DNA of 64,000 nucleotides from Roseibium suaedae (GCF_900142725.1 NZ_FRBW01000009.1:1-64000); one strand, 5' to 3'. Shown: positions 30,549 to 40,701, counted from the first letter of the stretch. Numbers and translations: made by a program. The notes: generated from the sequence alone by a model not told the origin.

Positions 30549-31637
30549 TCACGCTCCCGCCTTTTCGCCGGACGAACGGGACGTGACCACCCGCAGTCTG
30601 TAATTTATGAAAGTGTCGCAGCCGAGCACGAAGAATAGCAGAAGCCCTTGAATGACGTTCGCGATCTTGTCGGAGACGCCCATGGACGCCTGAACCGCTT
30701 CGCCGCCGATATAGGACAGAGCCAGGACGAAACCTGCGACCAGAATGGCAATCGGATTGAGGCGGCCCAGGAACGCAACAATGATGGCCGTGAAGCCGTA
30801 ACCGGGGGAAATGGTCGGCAGCAACTGGTTGAGAGACCCGGACACTTCCATCGTCCCGGCAAGACCGGCAAGACCTCCGGCCAGCGCGAAGGAAAACAGC
30901 GTCAGCCCCTTGCGGGAGAACCCGGCGAAGGCCCCTGCCCTCGGGCTTTCGCCCATGACGCGGATCTCGAAGCCTTTGATCGTCCGGCTCAGAACCAGCG
31001 CCAGGATGACAACCACGGCAAGCGTGATCGGAGCGGCAATGCTCATGCGACCGTCACCAATGCCCGGCAAGGTGGCCGCATCCGAGAACATGCGCGATTC
31101 CGGAAAATTGTAGCCATCCGGATCACGCCAGGGGCCACGGACAAGATAGTCCAGCAGCAGGTTTGCCACATAGACCAGCATCAGGCTGGTCAGGATCTCG
31201 TTGGTGTTGAACCGGGTCTTCAGGATCGCCGGGATCAAGGCCCAGAGCGCCCCGCCGATCACACCGAACAGCAGCATCAGGGGCAGCGTCGCCGCCGTCT
31301 CGAACTCGGGATAGAGGATCGGCAGCGCAGACCCGCACAGGGCTCCGGCAACGAACTGGCCCTCGGCTCCGATGTTCCAGTTGTTGGAGAGGTAGCAAAC
31401 ACTCAGCCCGCAGGCGATCAGCACCAGGGGCGTTGCCTTGACGACCACTTCCTGAAGCGACCACACATCCAGCAAGGGCTCAATGAAGAACTTGAACAGG
31501 CCGAGCAAGGGATCCGTGCCCGACAGAACAAACAGGATTGCAGCTGCCACGAGGGTCAGACCAACCGCCAGAATGGGCGAGAGCATGGCCATCAACTGGC
31601 TGTGCTCCTTGCGCTTGATCAGTTCAATCCGCATCAC
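30549..31637 (-). CDS. BMP-type ABC transporter permease (first)
   Basis: A 362-residue permease with an N-terminal cytoplasmic segment and eight to ten helices. Characteristic YufP-type sequences are VVVKATPLVLIACGLSVCYL, NNWNIGAEGQFVAGALCGSA, FNTNEILTSLMLVYVANLLL and VMGESPRAGAFAGFSRKGLT. Partner of the permease encoded next. The start overlaps the stop of the ATPase gene by four bases. Confidence 0.9.
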   Translation of the reverse strand: MMRIELIKRKEHSQLMAMLSPILAVGLTLVAAAILFVLSGTDPLLGLFKFFIEPLLDVWSLQEVVVKATPLVLIACGLSVCYLSNNWNIGAEGQFVAGALCGSALPILYPEFETAATLPLMLLFGVIGGALWALIPAILKTRFNTNEILTSLMLVYVANLLLDYLVRGPWRDPDGYNFPESRMFSDAATLPGIGDGRMSIAAPITLAVVVILALVLSRTIKGFEIRVMGESPRAGAFAGFSRKGLTLFSFALAGGLAGLAGTMEVSGSLNQLLPTISPGYGFTAIIVAFLGRLNPIAILVAGFVLALSYIGGEAVQASMGVSDKIANVIQGLLLFFVLGCDTFINYRLRVVTSRSSGEKAGA

Positions 31638-33226
31638 AGCGCCTCCGCCTTGGCTTCGGCGCCGCCTGCCATCAGCAGGCCCACCTTTTCGCGGGTCATG
31701 GTCTGGGCATTTTCCGGCGCAGACAGCTGCCCTCGGGAAATGACCGCAATCCGGTCCGCAATTTCAAAGATTTCATCCAGGTCCTGGCTGATGACCAGAA
31801 CCGCCGATCCGGACCTTGCCAGATCGATCAAGGCCTGACGGATCAGGGCCGAGGCCCCCGCATCCACGCCCCAGGTCGGCTGGTTCACCACCAGAATGCC
31901 CGGATTGCGGTCAAGCTCGCGCCCGACGACAAATTTCTGCAGGTTGCCACCGGACAGGGACCGGGCTTCCGGATCGTCATGAGACATGCGCACGTCGTAG
32001 TTGGTCTTGACCTTCTTCTCCAGGGTGCTGGAGCGTGTGCGGCTGAGAAAGCCCTTGGAAATCAGGCCGTCCCTGGTGGCATGACGGGTCAGAACGATGT
32101 TGCCCGTCAGCTTCATTCCCGGCACGGCCCCATGGCCAAGACGCTCTTCGGGCACGAAGGCGGCATTCTGCTTGCGGCGCCAGTTGATGTCGCGCTTGCC
32201 GGCTGCCTGGCCATCGATCTCCAGCATGTCCGGATTGACCGGAACCTCGCCGGAAATCACGTCGAACAGTTCGCTCTGGCCATTGCCTGCAACGCCTGCG
32301 ATGGCGACGACTTCGCCCGCATGCACCTCAAGGCCGATGTTCGCCAAAGCTGTCGCAAAAGGCGTAAGCGCAGGCGAGGACAGGTTCTTGAGCCGCAGGC
32401 GCACATCCCCGCGCTTCAGGGAAAGCGCCCCTTGGGAGACCACCATCACCTCGGACCCGACCATCATCCGCGCAAGCGAGGACGGGGTTTCAACAGAAGG
32501 ATCACACTCGCTGACCACCTTGCCGTGGCGCAGGATCGTGGCGTGGTGGCAGATCCGCTTAACCTCTTCCAGGCGGTGGGAAATATAGAGAACGGCGCAG
32601 CCTTCGGAGGCCAGCCGCTGCAGGGTCAGGAACAGGCGGTCGGCTTCCTGCGGCGTCAGAACCGATGTCGGCTCATCCATGATGATCAGGTCCGGCTCCT
32701 GCAGCAGGCAGCGGACAATCTCGATGCGCTGGCGGATCCCGACCGGCAGATCGGCCACGACGTCCTGGGGATTGAGCGGCAGGCCATAATCGGCGGAAAC
32801 ATCACTGATCCGCTGAGCCAGAAGTTTCATATTGCCCGGATTGGGCAGGGCAAGGGCAATGTTCTCGACGACGGTCAGCGCCTCGAACAGCGAGAAATGC
32901 TGGAAGACCATGCCGATCCCCAGCGCCCGCGCCTCACCAGGGCTGGAGATGCGCACTGGCTTGCCCCGCCAGAGGATTTCCCCGCCATCGGGATCGAGCG
33001 AGCCATAGAACATCTTGACGAGCGTGGACTTGCCTGCCCCGTTTTCACCGAGCAGCGCGTGGATTTCACCCTTGTTGATGCGCAGGTTCACCTGATCATT
33101 GGCAAGAATGTCGCCAAAGCGTTTGGTCAGCCCCCGCGCTTCAAGAAGGCTCTCGCCCTCCTCGCGTCCAAACGGACTGCCGGAAAGCGCGGCCTTGCTG
33201 CTCTTGTCCTGTTCACCCACTCTCAT
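31634..33226 (-). CDS. BMP-type ABC transporter double ATPase
   Basis: A 530-residue protein with two ABC domains. The first has Walker A GENGAGKS (about 60), signature LPVGIRQRIEI and Walker B LIIMDEPTSVL; the second has the degenerate Walker A GVAGNGQSELF typical of this subfamily, signature LSGGNLQKFVV and Walker B-like ILVVNQPTWGVDAG. It energises purine import by the BMP system. First gene of the transporter operon, 126 bases downstream of xdhC; a new promoter may lie in that gap. Confidence 0.93.
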   Translation of the reverse strand: MRVGEQDKSSKAALSGSPFGREEGESLLEARGLTKRFGDILANDQVNLRINKGEIHALLGENGAGKSTLVKMFYGSLDPDGGEILWRGKPVRISSPGEARALGIGMVFQHFSLFEALTVVENIALALPNPGNMKLLAQRISDVSADYGLPLNPQDVVADLPVGIRQRIEIVRCLLQEPDLIIMDEPTSVLTPQEADRLFLTLQRLASEGCAVLYISHRLEEVKRICHHATILRHGKVVSECDPSVETPSSLARMMVGSEVMVVSQGALSLKRGDVRLRLKNLSSPALTPFATALANIGLEVHAGEVVAIAGVAGNGQSELFDVISGEVPVNPDMLEIDGQAAGKRDINWRRKQNAAFVPEERLGHGAVPGMKLTGNIVLTRHATRDGLISKGFLSRTRSSTLEKKVKTNYDVRMSHDDPEARSLSGGNLQKFVVGRELDRNPGILVVNQPTWGVDAGASALIRQALIDLARSGSAVLVISQDLDEIFEIADRIAVISRGQLSAPENAQTMTREKVGLLMAGGAEAKAEAL

Positions 33227-33351
33227 CCGCCCCCCGGATCAGCGGAGCTTGGGCAGCCCCCTACGGATACCCAAAGCTGATCGTTACTGAAGTGTCGGAG
33301 CATGCATGCAGCCCCATGGCTGCGCCCTGCTCCAGCGCTCATGTTGCCGCG

Positions 33352-34344
33352 TTATTGACCAAGAGCCAATGCTTGTGCAACCCCTTCGACAGTCCCCGTA
33401 CTTACCTGATTTTGTTCATGCCTTATCAAAAGTTCCACCGTCACCCCCGCGGCAATGGCGGCTGGCAGCTTGGATTTCGGCCCGTCTGCACCAATCGGAC
33501 ATACAAGATCTGAAATCAAGGACTTGGAAAGCCCGCGGGCAGCAAGGCGTTTTTCAAACCGCGCCCGTTTGGTCAGGCTGCCGATCACGCCGACATAGGC
33601 AAAGCGCTGGGCCCCGAGGGCCGCTGCGACAATGTCCTCATCAAGGGCATGGGAATGGGTCATCACCAGAACGAAAGCACCGTCCGGGGCAGCTCTCAGA
33701 ACCTCCGCCGGATCGCTGGACAGTTGCTTGGTGACATTGCCGGGTACCGCCAGAGGAAAGGCATCCGCGCGGCTGTCAGCCCAGGTCACTGCGAAGGGAA
33801 GCTGGGCAAGAGAGAGCACCAGCGCCCGACCCACATGTCCAGCGCCGAACAGGACCAGAGGCCGGGCTGCCTCGCCAAAGGTCTCGGTCAACTCACCGTT
33901 TCCGCTCAAGGCAAACGGGCTTTCTGCCAATTCCACAAGCTTGCGGCGAAGAGGCTTGCCGTCCTCAGGGAGCGCACGCGTATGAAACGCCAGACCAGAT
34001 GCCTCCAGCGCGGCAAATCCGCGTGCTTCTGCCAGCTGCTCACGGCAAAAGACCTCAACGCCGAGATCGGCTCTGCCACCGCAGCATTGGCCGAGATCTG
34101 GCCCAAGCGAAAACCGGCGCAGGGTCAGGCCGGGAATGCTTGCGGCAAGGGCTTCCCTTGCCCAGGCAATCGATTGGAACTCCAGCATGCCGCCACCGAT
34201 GGTGCCGAAAAAGCCGCCATCTGCACGCACGACCATGCGGGCCCCTGCCTCGCGCGGTGTCGAGCCATCGGCCCGCGCAACGGTGATCAGGGCGCAAGCA
34301 CCATCGCTTTCCAGAAGCTTTGCAATATGCGCCCAGACCTTCAT
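33352..34344 (-). CDS. xdhC: Xanthine dehydrogenase accessory protein
   Basis: Start ATG 34,344 (MKVWAHIAKLLESDGACALI), overlapping the xdhB stop (ATGA). The 330-residue protein has the XdhC N-terminal domain (STPREAGARMVVRADGGFFG, TIGGGMLEFQ, DLGQCCGGRADL with the conserved CCGG) and a Rossmann-like C-terminal domain (LVLFGAGHVGRALVLSLAQL, MTHSHALDEDIV, YVGVIGSLTKRARF). It binds molybdenum cofactor, supports sulfuration and inserts it into XdhB. The C-terminal stretch after SLISDLVCPIGADGPKSK is as expected. Confidence 0.95.
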   Translation of the reverse strand: MKVWAHIAKLLESDGACALITVARADGSTPREAGARMVVRADGGFFGTIGGGMLEFQSIAWAREALAASIPGLTLRRFSLGPDLGQCCGGRADLGVEVFCREQLAEARGFAALEASGLAFHTRALPEDGKPLRRKLVELAESPFALSGNGELTETFGEAARPLVLFGAGHVGRALVLSLAQLPFAVTWADSRADAFPLAVPGNVTKQLSSDPAEVLRAAPDGAFVLVMTHSHALDEDIVAAALGAQRFAYVGVIGSLTKRARFEKRLAARGLSKSLISDLVCPIGADGPKSKLPAAIAAGVTVELLIRHEQNQVSTGTVEGVAQALALGQ

Positions 34345-36698
34345 TCTGCCCCGCCCTTTCCGGCGCGGATCGCCTGAACCGCCTTCATGATGGCTTCTGG
34401 CGTGGCCGGGGCATTCAGATCCGGCACGACACCCGGATTGAGGCTGGCGATGGCATCCGTGATGGCGCAAAAGACCGAGTTGGCCAGCATGACCGGGGGC
34501 TCTCCGACGGCCTTGGACCGGTAGATGGTCTCCTGCGGGTTGCCCTTGGATTCGTAGAGATTGACCCGGAAATCGGCAGGAATATCCGCAGCAGCCGGGA
34601 TCTTGTAGGTGGAAGGCGCATGAGTGCGCAGACGTCCCGCGTCATCCCAGACCAGCTCTTCCGTGGTCAGCCAGCCCATGCCCTGAACGAAGCCACCCTC
34701 GATCTGGCCAATGTCGATGGCCGGATTGATCGAATGGCCGACATCATGCAGCAGATCCACCCGGTCGATTGTCATCTCGCCGGTCATGATATCGACGGTG
34801 ACTTCGGCGCAGGAGGCACCATAGGCGAAATAATAGAAGGGCCGTCCGGTCGCGCTGTCCCTGTCCCAGGTGATCTTGGGCGTTGCATAGAACCCGGCAT
34901 GGGAGAGCTGAATACGCGCCAGATGCGCTTCCTTGGCGGCCTGCTTCAGCGGGATAACACGATCCGCAATCCGGACCTGGTTGTTGTGAAAACCGATCAG
35001 GTCAGTCGGACAACCGTAGGCTTCGCTCAAATACTCAACGAGCCGCGCCTTGATTGCATGGGCAGCGTTGCGCGCAGCCATGGCATTGAGATCCGTGCCC
35101 GAAGACGCCGCGGTCGGTCCGGTGTTCGGCACCTTGGACGTATTGGTGGCGGTAATCCGCACCTTGTCGAGGGTCACGCCGAACTCATCGGCCACGACCT
35201 GCGCAACCTTCTGGTAAAGGCCCTGCCCCATCTCCGTGCCGCCATGGTTCAAATGAACCGATCCGTCGGTGTAAAGATGGACGAGAGCGCCTGCCTGGTT
35301 GAGATGCTTTAGGGTGAAGGAAATGCCGAACTTGACCGGCGTCAGCGCAAGGCCCTTCTTAAGCACCGGACTTACGGCGTTGAATTCCTTGACCTGTTTG
35401 CGGCGCTCCCAATAGTGCGAGCTGGCCTCCAGCTGAGCGGTCAGGTCATGCAGGACCTCGTGCTCCTCCACCGGCATGCCATAGGGCGTGAGGTTGCGGC
35501 TCTCGTCATAGAAATTAAGCTTGCGGATCTCCAGGGGATCCTTGCCGAGATGAATGGCGATCGCATCAATCATCCGTTCCGCTGACAGCATGCCCTGAGG
35601 CCCGCCAAAGCCGCGGAAAGCGGTGTTGGAGCAGGTATCGGTTCTCAGCCGGCGGGAGCGGATCAGCGCATCCGGATAGAAATAGCTGGAATCCGCGTGG
35701 AACATGGTCCGGTCGTTGACGCCGAGCGACAAGTCGGCGGAATAGCCGCAGCGGGCAAGGAAATGCATGTCGACGGCCCGGATCCGGCCTTCGCCGTCAT
35801 AGCCTGCCTGCCATTCGACCCGGAAGTCATGCCGCTTGCCGGTCATGATCATGTCGTCGTCCCGGTCGAGCCGCAGCTTGCAGGTCCGGCCGGTTCTGGT
35901 CGCGGCCAGAGCCGCAAGCGCCGCCCACTGGTTCGCCTGGCTTTCCTTGCCGCCGAAGCCGCCGCCCATGCGCCGGATTTCCGTCGTCACTGCAGCATCC
36001 GGGACGCCCAGAACCTTGGCCACCGTGTGCTGCACCTCGGTCGGATGCTGGGTCGAGGAATGAACGAAAACCCCGCCATCTTCCTGCGGAATGGCCATGG
36101 CGATCTGGCCTTCCAGGTAGAAATGCTCCTGCCCGCCAATGTGAAAGACACCGGCAAGCTTGTGCTCTGCAGCCGTCATGCCGGTCTCGGGAGAGCCACG
36201 GCGGAACTGGTAGTCCGGCAGAACCGTAATGTCTGCCGCCACCGCATCTTCCGCCGTGATGATCGGCGTCAGCGGGTCGGTGACAAGCTGCGCAAGGCGC
36301 GCTGCGCGGCGGGCCTGATCCCGCGTCTCGGCAATCACCAGGAAGATCACCTGGCCATAAAAGAGAATGTCCGTTTCCGCCAGGACCGGGTCGTCCCCAA
36401 GGGCGGCAGAACAGTCGTTGATGCCGGGAATGTCATTGGCCGTCAGAACAGCCACAACACCGGGAGCCTTTCGAACCGGCTCCAGATCCAGGGAACGGAT
36501 GCGGCCGCGCACCACGTCCCGCGCCCAGCCGGGAGCAAGATGCAGGGTACCAATGGGCTCCGGAATGTCGTCGATATAAGCAGCAGTGCCACTGACATGC
36601 TTGACCGCACTGTCATGGTTGAGCGGCTTGCGCACATGATGGGTCTGGACGGGCGCCAGACGCAGCTCATCGCTGGAAGGATTGCCGGATGCGGTCAT
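34341..36698 (-). CDS. xdhB: Xanthine dehydrogenase molybdopterin-binding subunit
   Basis: A 785-residue large subunit, full length. Key segments are present: GQEHFYLEGQIAMAIPQEDG with the conserved Gln near the cofactor, RRMGGGFGGKES (glutamate that binds substrate), NTAFRGFGGPQGM (the arginine that orients xanthine), EMGQGLYQKVAQVVADEFGV, and AVGEPPVML with the catalytic glutamate. It oxidises hypoxanthine to xanthine and xanthine to urate at the molybdenum site and passes electrons to XdhA. ATGA overlaps on both sides tie it to xdhA and xdhC. Confidence 0.96.
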   Translation of the reverse strand: MTASGNPSSDELRLAPVQTHHVRKPLNHDSAVKHVSGTAAYIDDIPEPIGTLHLAPGWARDVVRGRIRSLDLEPVRKAPGVVAVLTANDIPGINDCSAALGDDPVLAETDILFYGQVIFLVIAETRDQARRAARLAQLVTDPLTPIITAEDAVAADITVLPDYQFRRGSPETGMTAAEHKLAGVFHIGGQEHFYLEGQIAMAIPQEDGGVFVHSSTQHPTEVQHTVAKVLGVPDAAVTTEIRRMGGGFGGKESQANQWAALAALAATRTGRTCKLRLDRDDDMIMTGKRHDFRVEWQAGYDGEGRIRAVDMHFLARCGYSADLSLGVNDRTMFHADSSYFYPDALIRSRRLRTDTCSNTAFRGFGGPQGMLSAERMIDAIAIHLGKDPLEIRKLNFYDESRNLTPYGMPVEEHEVLHDLTAQLEASSHYWERRKQVKEFNAVSPVLKKGLALTPVKFGISFTLKHLNQAGALVHLYTDGSVHLNHGGTEMGQGLYQKVAQVVADEFGVTLDKVRITATNTSKVPNTGPTAASSGTDLNAMAARNAAHAIKARLVEYLSEAYGCPTDLIGFHNNQVRIADRVIPLKQAAKEAHLARIQLSHAGFYATPKITWDRDSATGRPFYYFAYGASCAEVTVDIMTGEMTIDRVDLLHDVGHSINPAIDIGQIEGGFVQGMGWLTTEELVWDDAGRLRTHAPSTYKIPAAADIPADFRVNLYESKGNPQETIYRSKAVGEPPVMLANSVFCAITDAIASLNPGVVPDLNAPATPEAIMKAVQAIRAGKGGAE

Positions 36699-38200
36699 TC
36701 TGCAGCCTCCAGCGTGTCAGGCGCGCCCGGTTCCTCCGGCGCAGAAAAGGCCGGACGCAGACGCAGGCCGGACGGATCGGAGCCACTGGCCTCCATCAGG
36801 GCCTTCGCAAGCAGTGCCCGCGCCGTCTCCATCCGGTAGGACGCGCTGGCGCGCATGTCGGACAGAGGCGTGTAGTCGCTCATCAGCGCCTTCATCGCGG
36901 CACCCCAGGTGGAGGGATCTTCAAGTTGCGCATTGATCAGGGCGGTTTCCGCCCCCTTGGCCCGGCGCGGGGTTGCCGCCATGCCGCCATAGGCAATGCG
37001 CGCCTCGGTGATGGTGCCACCGATGACCGTGAACAGGAACGCCCCCATCACCGAGGAAATGTCTTGATCAAAGCGCTTGGAAATCTTGTAGCAGCGGAAG
37101 ATCTGATTTGCGTCGGGACGCGGCACGAACAGGCCGGTGACGAACTCACCCGGACGGCGATCCTGCTTGCCATAGTCGAGGAAGTAATCCTCCAGCGCCA
37201 GTGCCCGGGAATTGACCGTGTCCTGCAGCTCCAGCGTGGTTCCAAGGGCAATCAGGGCCGGTGGCGTGTCGCCGATCGGAGAGCCATTGGCGATATTGCC
37301 GCCAATCGTGCCGGAAGCGCGAACCTGCTTCGATCCGATCCGGCTCCACAATTCGCCCAGATCAGGCGACAGGCGCTGGATGGCCCCTTCCGCACTCTGG
37401 TAGGTCACGGTCGCACCGATCAGGAGACCGGCCGGAGTGTCCTCGATCCGGTTCATGCCCTCGATCCGCCCGAGCCAGATGACCTTCGGCAGGTCTCTCA
37501 GGTGCTTGGTGATCCACAGACCCACATCGGTAGCCCCCGCCACCAGGGTGGCGTCCGGATGCTGCTGATAAAGCGCGGCCAGACCATCGAGGCTGGCGGG
37601 CGATGCCAGAAACCGGCTGCTGTCGCCAATGAAGATGTCGCGGCTGTCGGCCAGTTGCCGCAGCTTGTCGCGGGTTTCTGTCGCGCGCCAGGCAAAGGCA
37701 TCGTCGGCCGCGTCAAAACAGCTCTCGAGAGCCGCATCGATGATCGGGCGATAGCCGGTGCAGCGGCAGAGATTGCCCGCGATCCATTCGGTCACCGCCT
37801 TGCGGCTGCGGGACATGCCTTCCGCATGATACAGCGTGAAAAGGCTCATGACGAAGCCGGGGGTGCAAAAGCCGCACTGAGAGCCATTGAGCTCTGCCAT
37901 GGCCCTTTGCACCGGATGCAGCTTGCCGTCCGAAGTAAGGTCCTCGACGGTCACCAGCTCCGTGCCGTCGATCATGGCAAGCAGCTGAATGCAGCTGTTG
38001 ACCGGGGAATAGCTCAGACGGCCTTCGACCAGACGACCGATGGCAACGGTGCAGGCACCGCAGTCGCCTTCCCCGCAGCCTTCCTTGGTGCCGGTTTCGC
38101 GTCGGTCGAGACGCAGATAGTCGAGCAGCGTGTCTGTCGGGCCGACATTTGCCAGCTCGATCACTTCACCATTCTTGAGGAACCGGATCGTATCGCGCAT
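36695..38200 (-). CDS. xdhA: Xanthine dehydrogenase Fe-S/FAD subunit
   Basis: A 501-residue small subunit. The N-terminal part binds two [2Fe-2S] clusters: EGCGEGDCGACTV with a following Cys in NSCIQLL, and SQCGFCTPGF with GNLCRCTGYRP. The central and C-terminal FAD domain has TLVAGATDVGLWITKHLRDL and GGNIANGSPIGDTPPALIAL. It transfers electrons to NAD+. The upstream gene uraH ends three bases before its start, and the start of xdhB overlaps its stop by four bases. Confidence 0.96.
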   Translation of the reverse strand: MRDTIRFLKNGEVIELANVGPTDTLLDYLRLDRRETGTKEGCGEGDCGACTVAIGRLVEGRLSYSPVNSCIQLLAMIDGTELVTVEDLTSDGKLHPVQRAMAELNGSQCGFCTPGFVMSLFTLYHAEGMSRSRKAVTEWIAGNLCRCTGYRPIIDAALESCFDAADDAFAWRATETRDKLRQLADSRDIFIGDSSRFLASPASLDGLAALYQQHPDATLVAGATDVGLWITKHLRDLPKVIWLGRIEGMNRIEDTPAGLLIGATVTYQSAEGAIQRLSPDLGELWSRIGSKQVRASGTIGGNIANGSPIGDTPPALIALGTTLELQDTVNSRALALEDYFLDYGKQDRRPGEFVTGLFVPRPDANQIFRCYKISKRFDQDISSVMGAFLFTVIGGTITEARIAYGGMAATPRRAKGAETALINAQLEDPSTWGAAMKALMSDYTPLSDMRASASYRMETARALLAKALMEASGSDPSGLRLRPAFSAPEEPGAPDTLEAAE

Positions 38201-38203
38201 CGC

Positions 38204-38554
38204 TCAGCTGCCCCTGTATGTGGAGTAGCCAAAAGGCGACAGCAACAAGGGCACGTGATAGTGGCCCTCCTGTTCGGCCATGCCGAAACGGATCGGAATG
38301 AGATCCAGAAACAGCGGATCCGGCAGGGCCTGCCCGGTCCGGCGCAGGTAATCCCCGGCCGAAAACCGCAATTCATAGGTTCCGCAGACAAAGGCATCGC
38401 CGGCCAGAATCGGTCCATCAATACGGCCATCCGCATTGGTCACATGGCGGGAGACAAGCCGCGGCTCACCTTCCAGCGCCCAGAGTTCGATGGCAAGCCC
38501 CTCTGCCGGACGCCCAAGCGCCGTATCCAGAACATGCGTTGTCAAACGGCCCAT
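38204..38554 (-). CDS. uraH: 5-hydroxyisourate hydrolase
   Basis: A 116-residue transthyretin-like protein with all three family signatures: the N-terminal [28 protein letters not shown] in the middle, and the C-terminal tetrapeptide YRGS. It hydrolyses 5-hydroxyisourate to OHCU, between PuuD and UraD. It is the first gene of the xdh operon; the 169 bases upstream (38,555-38,723) should contain the promoter. Confidence 0.95.
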   Translation of the reverse strand: MGRLTTHVLDTALGRPAEGLAIELWALEGEPRLVSRHVTNADGRIDGPILAGDAFVCGTYELRFSAGDYLRRTGQALPDPLFLDLIPIRFGMAEQEGHYHVPLLLSPFGYSTYRGS

Positions 38555-38723
38555 GACATCCGTCTCCCATGACGTGAAGAATCAGCGGCCGGACCAATAA
38601 TCCACCCGGCTCGTCCACCCTTGATTGTCTTGAACCCGTTTCGCGTCAACCGTCCAGCCCCAACTGCACTTTTCATGAGCTTGCCCGAAATGCGCGCAAA
38701 TCAATAGCACTCATTTCAGGTTG

Positions 38724-39716
38724 TCATGTTGCCTTTTTGGCAACAACATTCCGATGATGATCATTCAAGAGCATCACAGCATGATTGAAGAACATACCGG
38801 GAGCCAGAGCAAGAGCCCTGAGGGAACTCGTCACAATGGACAGGCGGTCCTCCTGCAAGGGCCTATCCTTCAAAGGCCGGAACACCAGATGCCCGGCCTT
38901 CAGATCTTCCTCGATGCCGATCAGTGTCTGAAAGCCGATGACATTCTCGCCTTTGGCGAGAGCCCGAAGAAAGCGCAAAGAGTTGGCTTCCACATAGGTG
39001 CGCGGCGTGCTCGACAGGCGGGACATGACGCTTTCCAGGCGACTGCGGATCGAAAGCCCCCGCGCAGGCAGCACGACCGGATATTGCAGGCACTCGGAGA
39101 GGCTCAACATCTCCTCAGCCGCCAGCGGATGCCCGGGCGCCATCAGGGCCCCGATTTGGTAGTCCTGATGAAAGGCAACGGTCAGCGACGAGGTGACCGG
39201 CGGATCGAAGGTAAACCCCACATCGGCTTCCGCAGCCTCCACCAGCAGGGCAGCCTCCTGCGAGCTTGTCACCGTCACGCTGACATGAATGCCGGGATAG
39301 CGGTTGCGGAACGTCGTCACCAGATCCGGAAGAAGCGTCTCGGAAAAGCTTTCAACGCTGGCAATCGACACGGTTCCGCGCCGCAGCCCCTTGAGAGCGT
39401 CCAGTTGGGCAACGGTGGCATCGAAATCCGAATAGGTCCGCTTCACATGGGCAAGCAGGGTTTCCCCCGCCTGTGATAGGCGCAGCCTGCGGCCGACCCG
39501 TTCGAACAATTGCAGCCCGAGCGATTCTTCCAGCCACAGGATCTGACGGTTGACCGCCGACGCGGCAACATTCAGCTCGCGGGAAGCGGCCCTGATCGAG
39601 CCGCTTTCCGCCACCATGGAAAAATACCGCATGGCCGGAGCATAGAGATTCCGCGCCTTGTCCTGCTGTCGGGCACTGGCGCGCTGGCTCTGTTCCGGCG
39701 TCTCGCCGCTGCTCAC
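38724..39716 (-). CDS. LysR-family regulator, probable regulator of the purine genes
   Basis: The start is uncertain: GTG 39,716 avoids overlap with the upstream oxidoreductase gene, while an ATG at 39,782 would overlap it by about 60 bases. The roughly 330-residue product has the LysR winged helix (MRYFSMVAESGSIRAASREL, NVAASAVNRQILWLEESLGL) and a periplasmic-binding-like effector domain (GTVSIASVESFSETLLPDLV...). It lies just upstream of uraH-xdhABC in the same direction, so regulation of that operon by a purine pathway compound is a reasonable inference. Confidence 0.85.
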   Translation of the reverse strand: MSSGETPEQSQRASARQQDKARNLYAPAMRYFSMVAESGSIRAASRELNVAASAVNRQILWLEESLGLQLFERVGRRLRLSQAGETLLAHVKRTYSDFDATVAQLDALKGLRRGTVSIASVESFSETLLPDLVTTFRNRYPGIHVSVTVTSSQEAALLVEAAEADVGFTFDPPVTSSLTVAFHQDYQIGALMAPGHPLAAEEMLSLSECLQYPVVLPARGLSIRSRLESVMSRLSSTPRTYVEANSLRFLRALAKGENVIGFQTLIGIEEDLKAGHLVFRPLKDRPLQEDRLSIVTSSLRALALAPGMFFNHAVMLLNDHHRNVVAKKAT

Positions 39717-39723
39717 GGCCGGC

Positions 39724-40701
39724 TCACGGAATGAGCACGGTAGTGCCAGTGGTCTTGCGGCCCTCCAGATCCCGGTGCGCATCCACCGCCTTGGCGAGCG
39801 GATATTGCTGGTTCACCTCGATCTTGACGATGCCCCTGGACACCACGTCGATCAGATCGCCTGCGGTCTTCTCCAGATCCGCCCGGCTGGCGATATAGGA
39901 GAACAAGGTCGGACGGGTGGCATAAAGCGAGCCCTTGGCGGCCAGAAGCCCGAGATTGAAATCGGCGATCGGGCCGGAGGACTGACCGAAGCTTGCCCAC
40001 AGCCCGCGCGGCTTCAGGCAGTCGAGCGATCCGGGATAGGTGTCCTTGCCGACGCTGTCATAGACCACGTCGCAGCCCTTGCCGCCTGTGATGTCCTTGA
40101 CCCGTTCGACGAAATTCTCTTCCCGGTAGTTGATCACGTGGGTGTAGCCATTGGCCTTGGCCAACTCGACCTTTTCCGCCGACCCTGCCGTGCCGATCAC
40201 GGTCGCACCGAGGTGTGCAGCCCACTGACCGGCAATCAGACCGACCCCACCCGCGGCAGCGTGGAACAGCAGCACCGTTTCCTTGGTGACGTTGTAGGTC
40301 TGGCGCAGGAGATATTGCGCGGTCATGCCCTTCAGCATCATGCCGGCCGCCGTGCGGTCGTCGATCCCTTCCGGCAGAACCACCAAACGGTCCGCCGGCA
40401 TCAGGCGCTCCTGCGCGTAAGAGCCGAGCGGACCGGCATAAGCGACACGATCCCCCGGCTTCACGGAGGTCACGCCCTCACCAACGCTTACGACAACACC
40501 GGCGCCTTCATTTCCGGGAATGAAGGGCATGCCGTTGGGGGCCGGATAAAGACCGGAGCGGAAATAGGTGTCGATATAGTTCAGGCCGATTGCCGTATGG
40601 CGCACACGGGCTTCGCCCGGCCCCGGTTCACCGACGCTGATTTCCTCATAGGTCAGAACTTCGGGTCCACCGGTCTGATGTACGCGGATGGCATGAACCA
40701 T
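39724..40701 (-). CDS. qor: NADPH:quinone oxidoreductase
   Basis: A 325-residue zinc-independent medium-chain reductase of the QorA type. The N-terminal half reads GLNYIDTYFRSGLYPAPNGM and PFIPGNEGAGVV; the NADPH-binding fold has LLFHAAAGGVGLIAGQWAAH; the family signature VVYDSVGKDTYPGSLDCL follows. It reduces quinones by one or two electrons. It lacks the structural zinc cysteines of alcohol dehydrogenases. It precedes the LysR gene by a few bases but no functional link is evident. Confidence 0.92.
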   Translation of the reverse strand: MVHAIRVHQTGGPEVLTYEEISVGEPGPGEARVRHTAIGLNYIDTYFRSGLYPAPNGMPFIPGNEGAGVVVSVGEGVTSVKPGDRVAYAGPLGSYAQERLMPADRLVVLPEGIDDRTAAGMMLKGMTAQYLLRQTYNVTKETVLLFHAAAGGVGLIAGQWAAHLGATVIGTAGSAEKVELAKANGYTHVINYREENFVERVKDITGGKGCDVVYDSVGKDTYPGSLDCLKPRGLWASFGQSSGPIADFNLGLLAAKGSLYATRPTLFSYIASRADLEKTAGDLIDVVSRGIVKIEVNQQYPLAKAVDAHRDLEGRKTTGTTVLIP

